Assembly: GCF_028389875.1 (NCBI RefSeq)
Contig: NC_084671.1
Span: forward strand, 439,001-503,000
Length of the DNA: 64,000 bases
Direction: 5' to 3'
Origin: Rhea pennata
Lineage: Eukaryota; Chordata; Aves; Rheiformes; Rheidae
Shown here: positions 1 through 10,700 of the stretch, one piece after another
Layout: each line of letters begins with the position of its first letter
How positions within the stretch are numbered: the first letter of the stretch is position 1
The notes under the pieces: generated by a model
The model's database searches: none
What the model was told of the DNA's origin: nothing
What the model saw: only the letters and a program-made list of their open reading frames with translations
Position numbers and translations under genes: made by a program

Positions 1-1925
1 TAACAAGTTAAATACACACTTACTTTGAAGATAGCTTTCCCCTGCAGTCAAGAGCATGAGGTTAGTCATGTGTTTAAAGTGAGGCATGCACTTGGATGTG
101 CAGGAGAACTAAGCAGCATGTGCATAGTGCTTCAAAAAACGAAGAAATACCAGCAGCCTAATTTTGCTCTCACTTGCACCTGTTTTACTTGAGTGACAGT
201 TGTCAGCCCAGTTTGTGCTGGGATGATGGGAGAGAATGAAGTTCCTGGTCCTTCCCTCATGGATCCCTCTAAGAGAAGCCCGCTAGGAAAAGATGCAAAC
301 ACTCTGCAGCAGTGGGGGAGTAGGCAAAGAAATGCCTCTGTGAGCTGTGCGCCCACCTCGCCTTCTTCTGCTCTTGCATAATTTTAAGCAGTACATTTTC
401 TCAGAGTGATTGTAGGGTGGATGAATGTTACAACTGCCAAAATGCATAGAAAATGTATAGAAAATTAATTTGGAACTTAATGTGATTTGGATATTCGATG
501 AAGTCCCAAATAACAAGAATTGCTGTGCTTTCTTCATGAGGACAAACCTCTCTGATTGTTCCCTGTTTCAAAAAAACAGCGGGCTCCTGCCGCGAGCACG
601 GGTCTAGCACGTTTTTCTCCCTGAAGCCTGAGCCAGTAGCAAGGCGATTCCAGGAATGGAAACCTGGGGGAGGACCAGTGCACCTTGTTTTGCTCTGCGA
701 CGGAAACCTGGAAGGCTCGTTTGAAAGCTCCTGTGAATGCTCCCGATTCCTCCTCCCGCTGCTATTACCATTCTCAGCCAAAGCTCGTGGGCACTCACCG
801 ACGCAGCCCTCCAGCCAAACCTTTACCTGGGGCTGCCGTGCCACGTTTTTGCCAAGAGCTCCTCTGGCTGCTCTGCTTTCAGGATGGGGTTTTATTTTCT
901 ATGTTGTCATTTCCCAACTACTGGAAACAAGTGATCTTCATTACTGTGGGGGAGCCTTACGGGATGGTGGAGATCTCCTGCCTGTGCCTGTGGGGGAGGT
1001 GCCTCCTGCGTACTCCTGTCGTTGCTCTGACGTATCTTCCTCAATAGACAAGGTCTCTTTCTTCTCTCGGGCATGCCATGGTTTTGGTTTTGGTCACTGA
1101 TGGATGCTCATTTGGTTCCGTGTGTTGCAAGAGCTCTTTGCTTCTCCTTCTCCTGTCCTTTAGAGCAAATTCCTGGTAAGACTTGCTTTCCTTCTGGCCT
1201 AGCAGAAGATGGAATTGTTACCCCTATTTGGGAGAGAGGTTTGGCAGCATCTCTGTCAAGACCCTGATTTCAAACAGCCTAAGCTACTCACTTGAACCCA
1301 TACAGCAGCACCTGCAGGGTTGTCTAAGTTTCCAAGGACCTGAAATTAAGTTTTGAGTGGTCCGAAAAACCTAAATCAGCTGTTTTTGCAGAAGCTTTGT
1401 CTGACAAATGTCCAGGGGCAATTACAACCCGTAGTTCTGGTCCTGTGTGGCACAACACCAGGAAAACCTACTGAGTCCATTGCAGAGTCAGTTGCAGTAT
1501 CTCATAAAGGTTGGGGGGAGTGAGAAAATCAACATATGCATTTGTAATTTTTCCTGGCTTGCGGAGATGAAGATAAATGCCAGCATTTCCCCTCTGTCCC
1601 TCCTCCTCTAGCTTGCATTTTGTACAGATCGCAGGCATTAGATCTGCAAATAATAGTTGAGAAATTGGCCACAGATCTCTTGACCATCAGTTCCTATAAA
1701 ATGATCTCAGTAATGTAGCCTTCAGTTTCCACACAAATGATGCAATTTATATAAATTCTCTGTAAATGTGACAAGAGTATTTTTTAATCCTCATTTTGCG
1801 AAAGAAATACGACGTGCCTTCTTCTCCCTCCCCAAGCCGTGCTGAATTCCACGCTGGAATCCCAGCAGCAACGTGCAGATCAAAGGAAGACTGTTTCAGA
1901 ACGCTTAGCTGGAAGGAAAGGGCAA
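1..1925. other. Unannotated single-copy DNA
   Basis: No repeat family, conserved exon or RNA gene is recognisable. Open frames on both strands (for example 678-1100 plus and 428-844 minus) overlap one another, have no recognisable domain and are not credible genes. The stretch becomes AT-richer from about 1,500 to 1,800 just before the CpG island. Confidence 0.6.
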
Positions 1926-2985
1926 TGCTGCGGTGGAGCGAACGATTTCATTTACGCGTGTCAGAGCGTTTCCGCCTGCTGCTGCGGGCGGGCCGCGCGC
2001 AGCGGTCGAGGCCGGCGCTGACGGAAGAACTCGCGCAGGAATTTGCGATAGCGCAGGCGTTGTCGAGCGGCTGGTGACCAGAGGGCTCCATCTGCCGTTG
2101 CGCGGAGAGAAGGCAAATACGAACAGGACGCGGGGTTTATTCGTCTGTGGTGGAGCTACCAGACACCACGTCCTTGAGCCGGGAGAAGGGAAGCACTAAG
2201 CCCCCTCCCAAACCCGTGTTGGAGCGTACGGGTCGGACTGTGAGCAGCGCCGGCGCGGCAACCGTTCGTTCTCGTTCGCCTCCTCGTCCTCGGCTGGCCG
2301 CTGGAGCCCCCTCCGGGACCGTCCTCTGCCGGACGCCACGCCGACGGAGGCGGCCGCCGCAGGGCCGTGGCACGGAAGCAGGTCGACCGCCGGCCTGGGA
2401 ACTAGGGCCAGAACCAGAAACTGGCCCCACTTTCAGCGCACTTCCGTGGCCCCGAGGGGAGGTCGCGAGTCTGCTCCGGGCCCTCCTGGCGCTGGGGACT
2501 CCAGGACGGTCCCCAGCAGCGGCCGCCCGGGAGCTGCAGACCCGGGGCGCTCTCGGCAGGGCGCAGTCCTCCGGCCTTGCCTCGTCCCCGCTGCGCTCCT
2601 CCTGCTCCCGCTCTCCCCTAGGCACGCAGAGAAGTGTTTTTGTGCAGACGTACGTAAGCATTATGTTAGAGCTGAGCCCCGCGCCAAACCTGGCCGCCCG
2701 TTCCCCGGAGCGTGGGCTGTGACGAGGACCGCGCGTCCCCCGCTGCGGCCCGGACGTGGGTCTGCACGTGGCCTCGACGCCTGGCGCCGCGATCCCCGCG
2801 GCCGCTTGGGCCGCGCTCCCAGCGGAGGCGCCGCGGGCGCAGAGCTGGGCACCGCGGAGACCCGCTGCTCGTGCGCCCGCGGTGCTGCGCTCCAGCCCGG
2901 CTCCGAAGTGCTGCCTTCCGTCGTGTCTGCCTGCAGCTGCGACCAGCGCGGGTGAAGTACGCGCACGGGCAGGCACCTACGCCAG
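1926..2985. promoter_or_regulatory. CpG island A, possible promoter
   Basis: CpG dinucleotides appear abruptly at about 1,926 and remain dense to about 2,985; positions 2761-2820 alone hold 11 CpGs. In vertebrates such undepleted CpG usually marks DNA unmethylated in the germ line, often a promoter. Visible sites include a GC box (GGGCGGG, 1986-1992), an NRF1-like GCGCAGGCG (2051-2059), an ETS-like ACTTCCG (2440-2446) and an E-box CACGTG (2765-2770). There is no TATA box in a convincing place and no recognisable first coding exon, so direction is unknown. Long frames inside it on both strands (279 codons at 2137-2976 minus, 191 codons at 2147-2722 plus) are expected from the scarcity of stop codons in CpG-rich DNA and resemble no family. 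Confidence 0.7.
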
Positions 2986-5900
2986 CTGTGTTGATCCAAT
3001 GTGCTTTAGGTATAGTCGCTGCTGGCCAGTCTGTGTAGCTCCTAAAGGGCGATGTACAATTTAGTTCTAGAAAAACGATAATTTCAGGATTTGTGACATG
3101 CCATGCTAATTTATATTTTACAAACAAAAAATGTTAATTTTTCTCTGAAAGTGATTTACTGGCAGCAAAACCACATTATTATTCTGCATTTGCATGGAAC
3201 ATCAAAAGTGTCTAAATTCTTAGATTTCCACTGAAACAGCTTAACTGATAAATGTTCTGCGCTGATGTCAGGAACTGCTCTCAAGCCACGTGAACAGAAT
3301 TGTTTCAGACGTGGGTTCAGCCTGGCAGAAAAATGGAGGAGTGTGGTCCTTAGCATGTCCACCTTTCCTACCTTTACCACGTCCTCACACCTCCTCAACA
3401 TACTCTCAGAAACCACATCTTCCACAGATATTTGCAGTACCCTGTGTCAGGGAGTGCCTGAGCTCGCTGACGAAGGTGACTGCAGGTTTCCCCGGCTCTG
3501 ACAAACGTGCTAACAACACTGGATTTTCCTGTGTATAATGAGAAGTACCTGTCCAAGCACGTGATATGCAGCTCTTACACTTATTAACTCCGTACTTGCC
3601 TAAGAGTAATTATTCGGTATTTTCAGAGCTTCACGCCTATTTGCTCAAGTGTCTTTTACTTGTCAGTCTTTGAATGTACCTATCTGCAAATAGCTCCGTA
3701 AAATGGTAACAATTAAAAGCCCCGGTAAAACCCTCTTAGAAGTCAGTGTGAGCCTTGCACAGCCTGGTGCAGATTGTAATGCTAAGTGGTTCTTCACGTC
3801 GCCGCTCTCATGTGTGCAGCGAGGGGAACACAAAAGAAGCATCAAATACTTTTCATGGCACAGCTGTCAACAATTAAACTGCGCGAGGCTTCGCTAGCAG
3901 AGCTTATGAAGAAACCCATGGAAATATGAAACAGCTTTAGAAAGCAAGCCCAAAAATACGTGCCAGCAACCAAGGAATAGATTGCAGATGGCAAATACAT
4001 GTCTCCATGGACTGTCAGGGACCAATTTGGTTTGACGCATGGCTGTGATCTGCTGTGAGGCTGTGCTGAAGATGAACCGTGAGTCTGTAGAGCTGCAATG
4101 TACAGAAATAATTAAGCAAGATTAAATATGTCTGATACTGATTTTTATTGGACAATCCATTTTTTTTATTCAGTGACCAGATCCCACAGATTGCTGGCAG
4201 GTAGAGGACCCTCCACCTACAAAATTGTTTAGTTTTTATACCATGCCTGTCATCTGCAGACCCTCAGGACATGCTTTATGAAACAAGAAAGCAGAGCATC
4301 ATTCACCCCTCTGTGCCAGACATCAGCTGAAGTATGGCAGTAAAGTGATTTGTTCAGGCTGGAGAGTAGGCAAGCAGTGGTACTAGGAAGACATGTAAGA
4401 TCTCCTAGCTCTCCGCGTTGTGCCGACGGGGCCTGAGGAGATCAAGGCCATCACAAGCAGTGAACAGAGACGGACTTTAGGGCAAGCGCTCGCAGCAGCT
4501 CTCACCTGAGCAGCCTCCCTAGGCTTGCTCCGTGCCTGTGCACCGTGCTGGGCGGCAGCCCCTGCTGCCACGAGGACTGCGGGAGCAGACGGCCAACCAA
4601 GTCCGTGGGACGGAGGTGAATTCCTGTTGCTTCAGTTTTTGCCAGTGACCCCTGCAACCAAGCTGCTGACTGAACACGGCCTCTCAGAAGCAGTGAAAAC
4701 TGCTGAACTGGAGAATCTGGTGCTATCTGTCCGTACAGGCTACCTGAGGCTACTGCAATCAGTGTAGCAGAACTATTCCCATTCTGAGGGAAACCTTGCC
4801 TTGGATGGAAATTCTCTCAGCAGAGAAGGAGCACAGGGGATTAATTTATTGCAGGTCTCCATTTACACTGCAGTGGGTCCAGGCCTCTGGGAAACCCACA
4901 GTTGCTGGAAGTTTGCTTCTGCTGCTATAAAGTTTGTAGCTTAGTCTCGATGCAGAGCTGGGGAGCTAGAGAGTCCCTAGTCCTTTTTTTTTTGGCTCCT
5001 GTTTCTCTCACAAAGCTTCTCTTAGATTCTCCTGAATTAATAATTTACTCAACTCTCTAACACTAGACCAAATTTGCCTGGGGTAACAGATCCCATCAAC
5101 TACAAAGGGCTCCAATAATGCTAGTTTTCTCGGTTCCTAGATAAGAATCTAGGTTCCTTCCTGATGTTGTGGTCTAGAAAACATACGGGGATGAGGGATG
5201 GGGGCGCAAAGGGGGATCCATAGGGCTGCATCAAGCATGTTTAGAGTTGTGCATAGAATAGCCTAGCTGTGGAAGTTAGATGTGGTAAGAGAGTCCACAG
5301 ACACTTCCCGGTGATGCAGAACCTTGCTAATCTTTGATTCACACCTAACTACCTAACTGTTGGCAAAACTTTTCAAAGCAAAGCTGTTTGTACAAAGCAA
5401 TTCAGTAACAGAAATTGCGTTCTCTCCTGGGTCGGCTGACTGTTGTTTCTGGCTAGAAGTAGGACCAGGAATGCTTGCAGGAACTTCCACTTTGCCTTTG
5501 CAAAGATGTTATATGTGTTGTAGATAGAAAAGGAGGTATTTGGGGCACTAATTCAACAGGAAGAGACAGTAAGGGAAGTAACGTCTGCAAGGCTGTTGCA
5601 GTCTTGAATCTGACTTTTTTAACTTTGTACCGTAAAGCTCAGCTCACTTGCAAAACAGGCAGATCTTCAGTTGTTAATGTCAAGAATGTTGTGGCTTGAG
5701 TTGTTAATTGCTACTGTTTTGGAAAAGACATTTCCAGTCTGAAATCGAAGCTTTCATATAAAGCACAGTACTTCAGACTGATTATGCCTCAGGTTCTTAT
5801 GAGAGGAGTCAATAACTTCATGTATATGGGGACTAGAAAATGACACAGTAAGATAAATTAATAAACAAAAAAAAAAAACACTTAAAATGAAAGAAAGCAT

Positions 5901-6120
5901 TTTGATCATGTTTAAAACACTGATAGTTTTTGATACTAACCAAAGTGGTGTTACTTTGAAGCACGAATTTACCTGTCAGTAGGGAACTTAAGTCAAAAAA
6001 CTCCGTCATTAAAATAAATACTAATCAGAGAGGTCTAAAGTTTGCAATTAGCTTTAAATAAAGCTGCAGTTCACTTGGAAATGCTCCTCTTGCCGGCAGA
6101 GCCTGGCACCATTTGAACAG
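2986..6120. other. Unannotated DNA between CpG patches
   Basis: No repeat family or exon is recognised. It includes a T9 run near 4,984-4,992, an A12 run at 5867-5878 and the G-quadruplex motif listed separately. Open frames here are all 112 codons or shorter and carry no recognisable domain. Confidence 0.55.
5187..5215 (+). other. Canonical G-quadruplex motif
   Basis: Four runs of three to five guanines (5187-5190, 5195-5197, 5200-5204, 5211-5215) are separated by loops of 4, 2 and 6 bases. This satisfies the usual G3+N1-7 pattern on the plus strand. It lies outside any CpG island in otherwise ordinary DNA, so its role, if any, is unknown. Confidence 0.7.
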
Positions 6121-6305
6121 GAGAGTCCGGATGATGGACGGAGCCGCCGGACCGGGACGTGGCGGGCAGGCACCGGGGAGCCGCGGCACGGCGCTGGCTT
6201 CTGGCTTCGTCGCAGCGCCGGGGAGGTGCCGCCTGCCTGCGTGGCACCGACGTGCAGAGGCCGTCTCCAGCAGAGCTGTGCGCGCAGGGGAGTCAGGACG
6301 AGCTG
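6121..6305. promoter_or_regulatory. Small CpG cluster
   Basis: A compact patch of dense CpG lies between AT-rich flanks and ends sharply near 6,305. It is shorter than a usual promoter island. No exon is recognised; the frames spanning it (6113-6334 plus, 6025-6345 minus) have no family resemblance. It could be a small regulatory element or a GC-rich remnant. Confidence 0.4.
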
Positions 6306-6682
6306 TAAATTCTAAAATGTTAATAAATGGATAACTGATGTCCATAATACATACGGATGATTTTTAGAGTAAAGTCAGAATTCTCTGATCATAACTTTAA
6401 ACTGATAAAAATGGTGGAGTGCATTGACTTCTGTAATGTGATGTAACAGGACATTTCTATTCCTGGCATACTAAGAGTTTTAAAGCAAAAAACATAAAAA
6501 AGTTTTACTCAAGAAAAAGTTAGATATCTTTACAGGAAAGGCTAAGTATATTACTTTATCCCCAAATAATATACTTGATACCTCTTAAGATCAAATGAAA
6601 CCTTATCTATGATTCTATGATTATTAAATGATAGTTCAGCAACAGTTTTTGTGGCTATCTTGAGTTCTTCATTCTGCTGGAT
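6306..6682. other. AT-rich spacer with CR1-tail-like motif
   Basis: AT-rich DNA with no gene. At 6604-6624 two near-tandem copies of the octamer ATTCTATG resemble the 3' tail of an avian CR1 in plus orientation. No CR1 body precedes it, so it may be the remnant of a very short 5'-truncated insertion or a chance match. Confidence 0.35.
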
Positions 6683-6769
6683 AGAAAAGGAAAAGGAAGG
6701 GAAGGGAAAGGAGAAAGAAAAGTGTGAGAGAGCAAGAGCAAGAAGGAAGGAAGGAAGGAAGGAAAAAGC
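6683..6769 (+). repeat. Purine tract with (GGAA)n microsatellite
   Basis: An uninterrupted purine run covers 6683-6722. After a short break, five tandem GGAA-type units lie at 6743-6763, ending in an A-rich stretch. The tract abuts the CR1 fragment that begins at about 6,770. Confidence 0.8.
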
Positions 6770-6895
6770 AGATTTTCGCTGTGAGGATTTTTGAACATTG
6801 GCAGAGGTTGCCCAGAGAGGCTGTGGCGTCTCCAGCCTTGGAGGTATTCCAAGCCCGACCTAGAGGCCAGCCCTGGTCGTGCTGGGAGCCTGCAC
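6770..6895 (+). mobile_element. CR1 LINE fragment (ORF2 C-terminus)
   Basis: A conceptual translation reads FAVRIFEHWQRLPREAVASP followed by a diverged LEVF motif, matching the C-terminal end of the CR1 ORF2 reverse transcriptase. The fragment is short and diverged, and the 3' UTR is not clearly visible. It is a 5'-truncated old insertion with no function expected. Confidence 0.8.
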
Positions 6896-8470
6896 AAGGA
6901 AGTGCATCTCCATGGAGCCACTTTGACACGCACATGGAAGGGCAGCAGCATATGGATGCCAGGGTACGACTGCAGGGGCTTGGAGGCAGTTAGTGCCTGC
7001 AGCAAATGCAGTAAGATGAGACAGAGAAGACAAGTTTCTCATCAGCTGTGGTGAACTGTGCTGATGTGCGAACTGTACAGATGCATGGAGAAAGAAGCAG
7101 GCCAAACACCAGCGGGGCTGAGCAGCTCTAGCCTAGCTTTCTAGGCAGATCTTGATCGCAAAACGAAGAACTAGTCTCATACCTTGCTCATTCCTTCCAT
7201 GCCGATCATAGTGAAACTGGGAGGTGAGACCTTGAGAAGCCAGAGACAAGAGCAACATCAAGACCACAGGATGCAAATCAAATTGCTGGTCAGACCAAAA
7301 CCAAACTGAGGAAAGAATGGAAGAGAGTCTGGGTCAGGAGCTGTGCACGTGCAGCGATCAGAGGCCGAGGCAGGAGTGCCTGGCGGCTTTCCCAAATGCA
7401 TCAGCACAGAGATGTATTTGTGGATCAGAAACTGCAAATGTTATGCACAGCCATAAACTACAAGTAAAACTGTAGCAATCTCACAGACATTGCAGGCGAT
7501 CACATCACAGGCTGAAGGGCACATGCCGTACTTGAAGCCTGCAAGAGTTTACACGTTGCTGTAGCCTCCGCAGCAGGGCTTCACCGCATTTTCTCTCTCA
7601 GACAGAAGCAGAGCAATTGCTTCCTTTCTCAGTGTTTAACTGTGCAGCTGTAAGGCGATATGTTTGGGGTTACAGGTCTCATTCTGCATCTGAAAGAACA
7701 GCTCTCTCAACTTGTAAATACTCTGTACGATCAAATGGGGTGCACCTTCCACCTTGGATGTGTGACATAGCCTGGTACGGTCAAAGGAAAGGCTCTTGCT
7801 GCTTTCAGCGGATTTTGGATCACACCTTAAGAGAAGACGTTTCATTCATTTACAAAACGTGCGTTCATACAGCCTGGCCCTGTTTTCCACTGTGGTGTCC
7901 TGGTCTTGTGATTAGTGGGACATGTTTTCACTTCCTCACTTGTTAGTAACACCTCTTCATCTTGCTAGGAACAGCAGCAGCACCAGCCTAACATCACTGC
8001 AAACTGCACATACGGTCAAGTGGCCGTGCACAACCGTGTCTCATGAACAGGTCCTGCCGCATGCTGGTACCAGCAGCTGTGGACATGGCATGTGGGAGCG
8101 AGGCAAGGAGAAACGTGAAGCCAGTCCTCGGGAAGGAAGCAGGCTTGGCAATAGTGTTAGCGTAAATCTATATTTAGCTGAATATGGCTTTGCGATCACT
8201 GGCGCAAGGGACAGTTTAACAGTTGATATCCAGTGTCGTTCACGACTGAGAGCGGATCACGTGAGCTGGAAGGAGGTTGCCACGCTCTGCTCACCAGGGT
8301 CCTTGAGCCACAAGCAACGTGCGTGCAAGCGAAGCGCCTTGCGCAGCTTGCTGCCGCAGGTTTAGAGGCTGCTCTCTGCACAGAAAGCTGAGTCCTCATC
8401 CGGTGTTTCTGTAGACATCTCTGATGCTAAACAATCTCTTTTTAGTATTTTTAATCTCTTTTTAATATTT
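6896..8470. other. Unannotated DNA
   Basis: No repeat family or gene is recognised. The largest frames (7617-7946 plus, 109 codons; 7922-8365 plus, 147 codons) overlap in different frames and show no domain, transmembrane pattern or codon signal that would support them. Confidence 0.5.
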
Positions 8471-9590
8471 TAATACCTCTTAGAGGGATGGTGTGGGCGT
8501 CTCCATGTTCTGCGCAGCCCTGCCACCCGCCGCGTGCAACGGGAGGTGCTGGAGAGTCTTGGGCGGCCGCGCGGCCCTGCACCGCATGCTTGGGGCCTGG
8601 CGGGGAGGAAGGGGCGCGCGGCGAGCTCACGGCCCCGCAGGGAGCCCCGTCCCGGCACGCCGGCGGTGGTGCTTTCGCAGGGGTAACGCCAGCACAGCCG
8701 TGTGCCGCAGGGAGCCCCGTCCCGGCACGCCGGCGGTGGTGCTTTCGCAGGGGTAACGCCAGCACAGCCGTGTGCCGCAGGGAGCCCCGTCCCGGCACGC
8801 CGGCGGTGGTGCTTTCGCAGGGGTAACGCCAGCACAGCCGTGTGCCGCAGGGAGCCCCGTCCCGGCACGCCGGCGGTGGTGCTTTCGCAGGGGTAACGCC
8901 AGCACAGCCGCGTGCCGCAGGGAGCCCCGTCCCGGCACGCCGGCGGTGGTGCTTTCGCGGTGGTAACGCCAGCGCAGCTGCCGGCCCCGCAGGAGCCTGG
9001 GGGACCGTCGCGGGGCATGGGGATGCTGCCGTGCCAGCAGGCACCAGCCGCGCAGCGCAGCGCGAGCGCACTGGGAGCCTCGGGGACGGTGTCTCTCCCA
9101 GGCGGAGCCCCCCGCTCGGGCCGCTGCTGGGCCAGGGACCGAGCCTGCGTTCAGCAATCCTGAGAGGACAAAACGTGTGAGGACGCAACGTGGGAAGCAC
9201 TGTCTCAAACTGGTCCGGAAAGGACATTTTATGTGGAAATGCAAAGTGCTTTGCTCTGCACATAGCAGCGCTCGCTTGCAGCGCGGGGCTGCGTGTTGGC
9301 CGGTGGCACGGCAGCGCTTCCGCGGCAGAGGGAACGCACGGACGGCAGGGAGCTGGCGGGGCCGACTGGGGCAGCTGCTTCGGCTCCTGGGCACGCAGCA
9401 GCGACGGGGTGCACCGAGCCCTGAGCACCGCTGTCCAGAGAGGGGACGCAGCAGCTCCCAGCGCTGCCGCTCCGTCCCTCGCCTTCGCGCCTGGCCTCCC
9501 CGCGCTCCCACAAAGCAGCAGGGCTGCCTGGAAACTCCCCTCGCCGCTGGAAAGTCCGTAGCCGGAGGATGGACTCCAGCGCACACACCT
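8471..9590. promoter_or_regulatory. CpG island B containing a minisatellite
   Basis: CpG-dense DNA begins just after an AT-rich stretch (8,430-8,480) and continues to about 9,590, with a drop near 9,180-9,250. Its centre is the 70-bp tandem array at 8641-8992. Frames of 377, 350 and 182 codons run through the island on the minus strand, but all three minus frames of the repeat unit lack stop codons, so open frames are unavoidable there. No known protein family is visible. It may be a promoter-type island, or CpG density may simply come from the repeat and its flanks. Confidence 0.6.
8641..8992. repeat. 70-bp CpG-rich minisatellite, five copies
   Basis: Units lie at 8641-8710, 8711-8780, 8781-8850, 8851-8920 and 8921-8992. 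Units 1 to 3 are identical. Unit 4 differs only at 8911, where a TpG is replaced by CpG. Unit 5 is diverged (changes at 8959, 8961, 8974 and 8979) and ends in GGCCCCGCAG, which also flanks the array on the left at 8631-8640. Each consensus unit contains nine CpGs. Identity between units indicates recent expansion or homogenisation. Seventy is not a multiple of three, so any reading frame rotates through the unit's three frames every 210 bp. Confidence 0.97.
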
Positions 9591-10700
9591 CCCTGAAGGT
9601 CCTTACGGCTGCCACGCGGGAAGTGGCTGATCGGATCGTCTTCCGCCCAGTGATGGGATGCTCCGGTCAACTGCCGCAAGCAATCTCCTGGCCGGCCAAA
9701 TGAAAGCTGCTGCCACTGGCACTAGACGGCCCCTGAAGTAAACATGCTCTCCTGCATTTTATTGTCTTTCAGTTATATATTCATTAAATCTTTGTTATTT
9801 AATCACAGGAAGAATTAATTGCATGCAATTATTCAAGGACTACAGAATATCTGAGGCCATTTTTCCTTCAATTTTTGCTCAACTCCAGTAGGCCAGAACT
9901 GCATCCCAAAAATATTAATGCAAAAAAGGAAGTCACGCCTAGAGCTAATATATGAACCAAGTTGCTGCTTGAGAAAGAAATTAAAGAAAGCTGTTCTGAG
10001 CTAGCTCTTCTTAGGGATAGAGGACTTACAGTGGCAGGCCAGCTCAAGCTTTGATTGAGGCAGAATGAGCAATGTAGCTCATTCTAAGTTTGCGTTCTTG
10101 ACCTTTCTGAATGGCCTGAGTAAATGAGTAAATTGCGCGTGCATCTCCACTAACACGTTACATAACACCCCTTTTACCTCCACTGGATTCGTGATTTGTA
10201 CATATGCGTGTAACTGACAACATGACTTCTCCCACTCTGTTTCTGTCCTGTCTGTCTTCTGTCATTAATCCTGCATGTGTATTTATCCATTTCGGATGCA
10301 CTCTGTCTTGTATATAGTCCTGCACTAGTGATCGTTAATGGTTCCCAGTATCCTGGTAATAAATATAACTACACATTTTTGTAAAAATTATGCGGATTTG
10401 AAAACACAGGTTCTGTCTCCACAACTGCTCTTGCCATGGAAATGGCTTAGAAGAGTGAGCGCGAGCACTGGCTCTCGTGTCAGGCATTTTAATGTGTGGA
10501 GAGCGTGCAGGGCTACCAGAGCTTTTCCTTACAGACCAGGGAGACGCATGAATGGGAGCTGATTTTGTTATTTTTCAGTCAAGCAAAGCCAAGGACATAG
10601 CTGCTGAGCTGTCATCAGTTTGAATAACTGCGGAGCTCAGTTAAGCCTCCTATTTTAGTTTCCTGATCATGCTGTTGCCAGCTCTTTCCCCTCCGCGAAG
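9591..10700. other. AT-rich spacer between islands B and C
   Basis: From about 9,740 the sequence is AT-rich, with no recognisable repeat, gene or tandem structure. It separates two CpG islands about 1.1 kb apart. Confidence 0.55.

Noticed and set aside
2654..2659. GTAAGC as a first-exon splice donor
   Set aside because: The upstream bases (TAC) are a poor donor context and no matching acceptor or exon could be identified.
2137..2976. 279-codon minus-strand and 191-codon plus-strand frames in CpG island A
   Set aside because: Composition is dominated by A, R, P, G and S in every frame, no domain is recognised, and opposing strands are open at once.
8451..9584. 377-codon minus-strand frame as a real protein
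   Set aside because: All three minus frames of the 70-bp repeat are stop-free and the flanks are CpG-rich; overlapping frames of 350 and 182 codons are equally open, so length is not evidence of coding.
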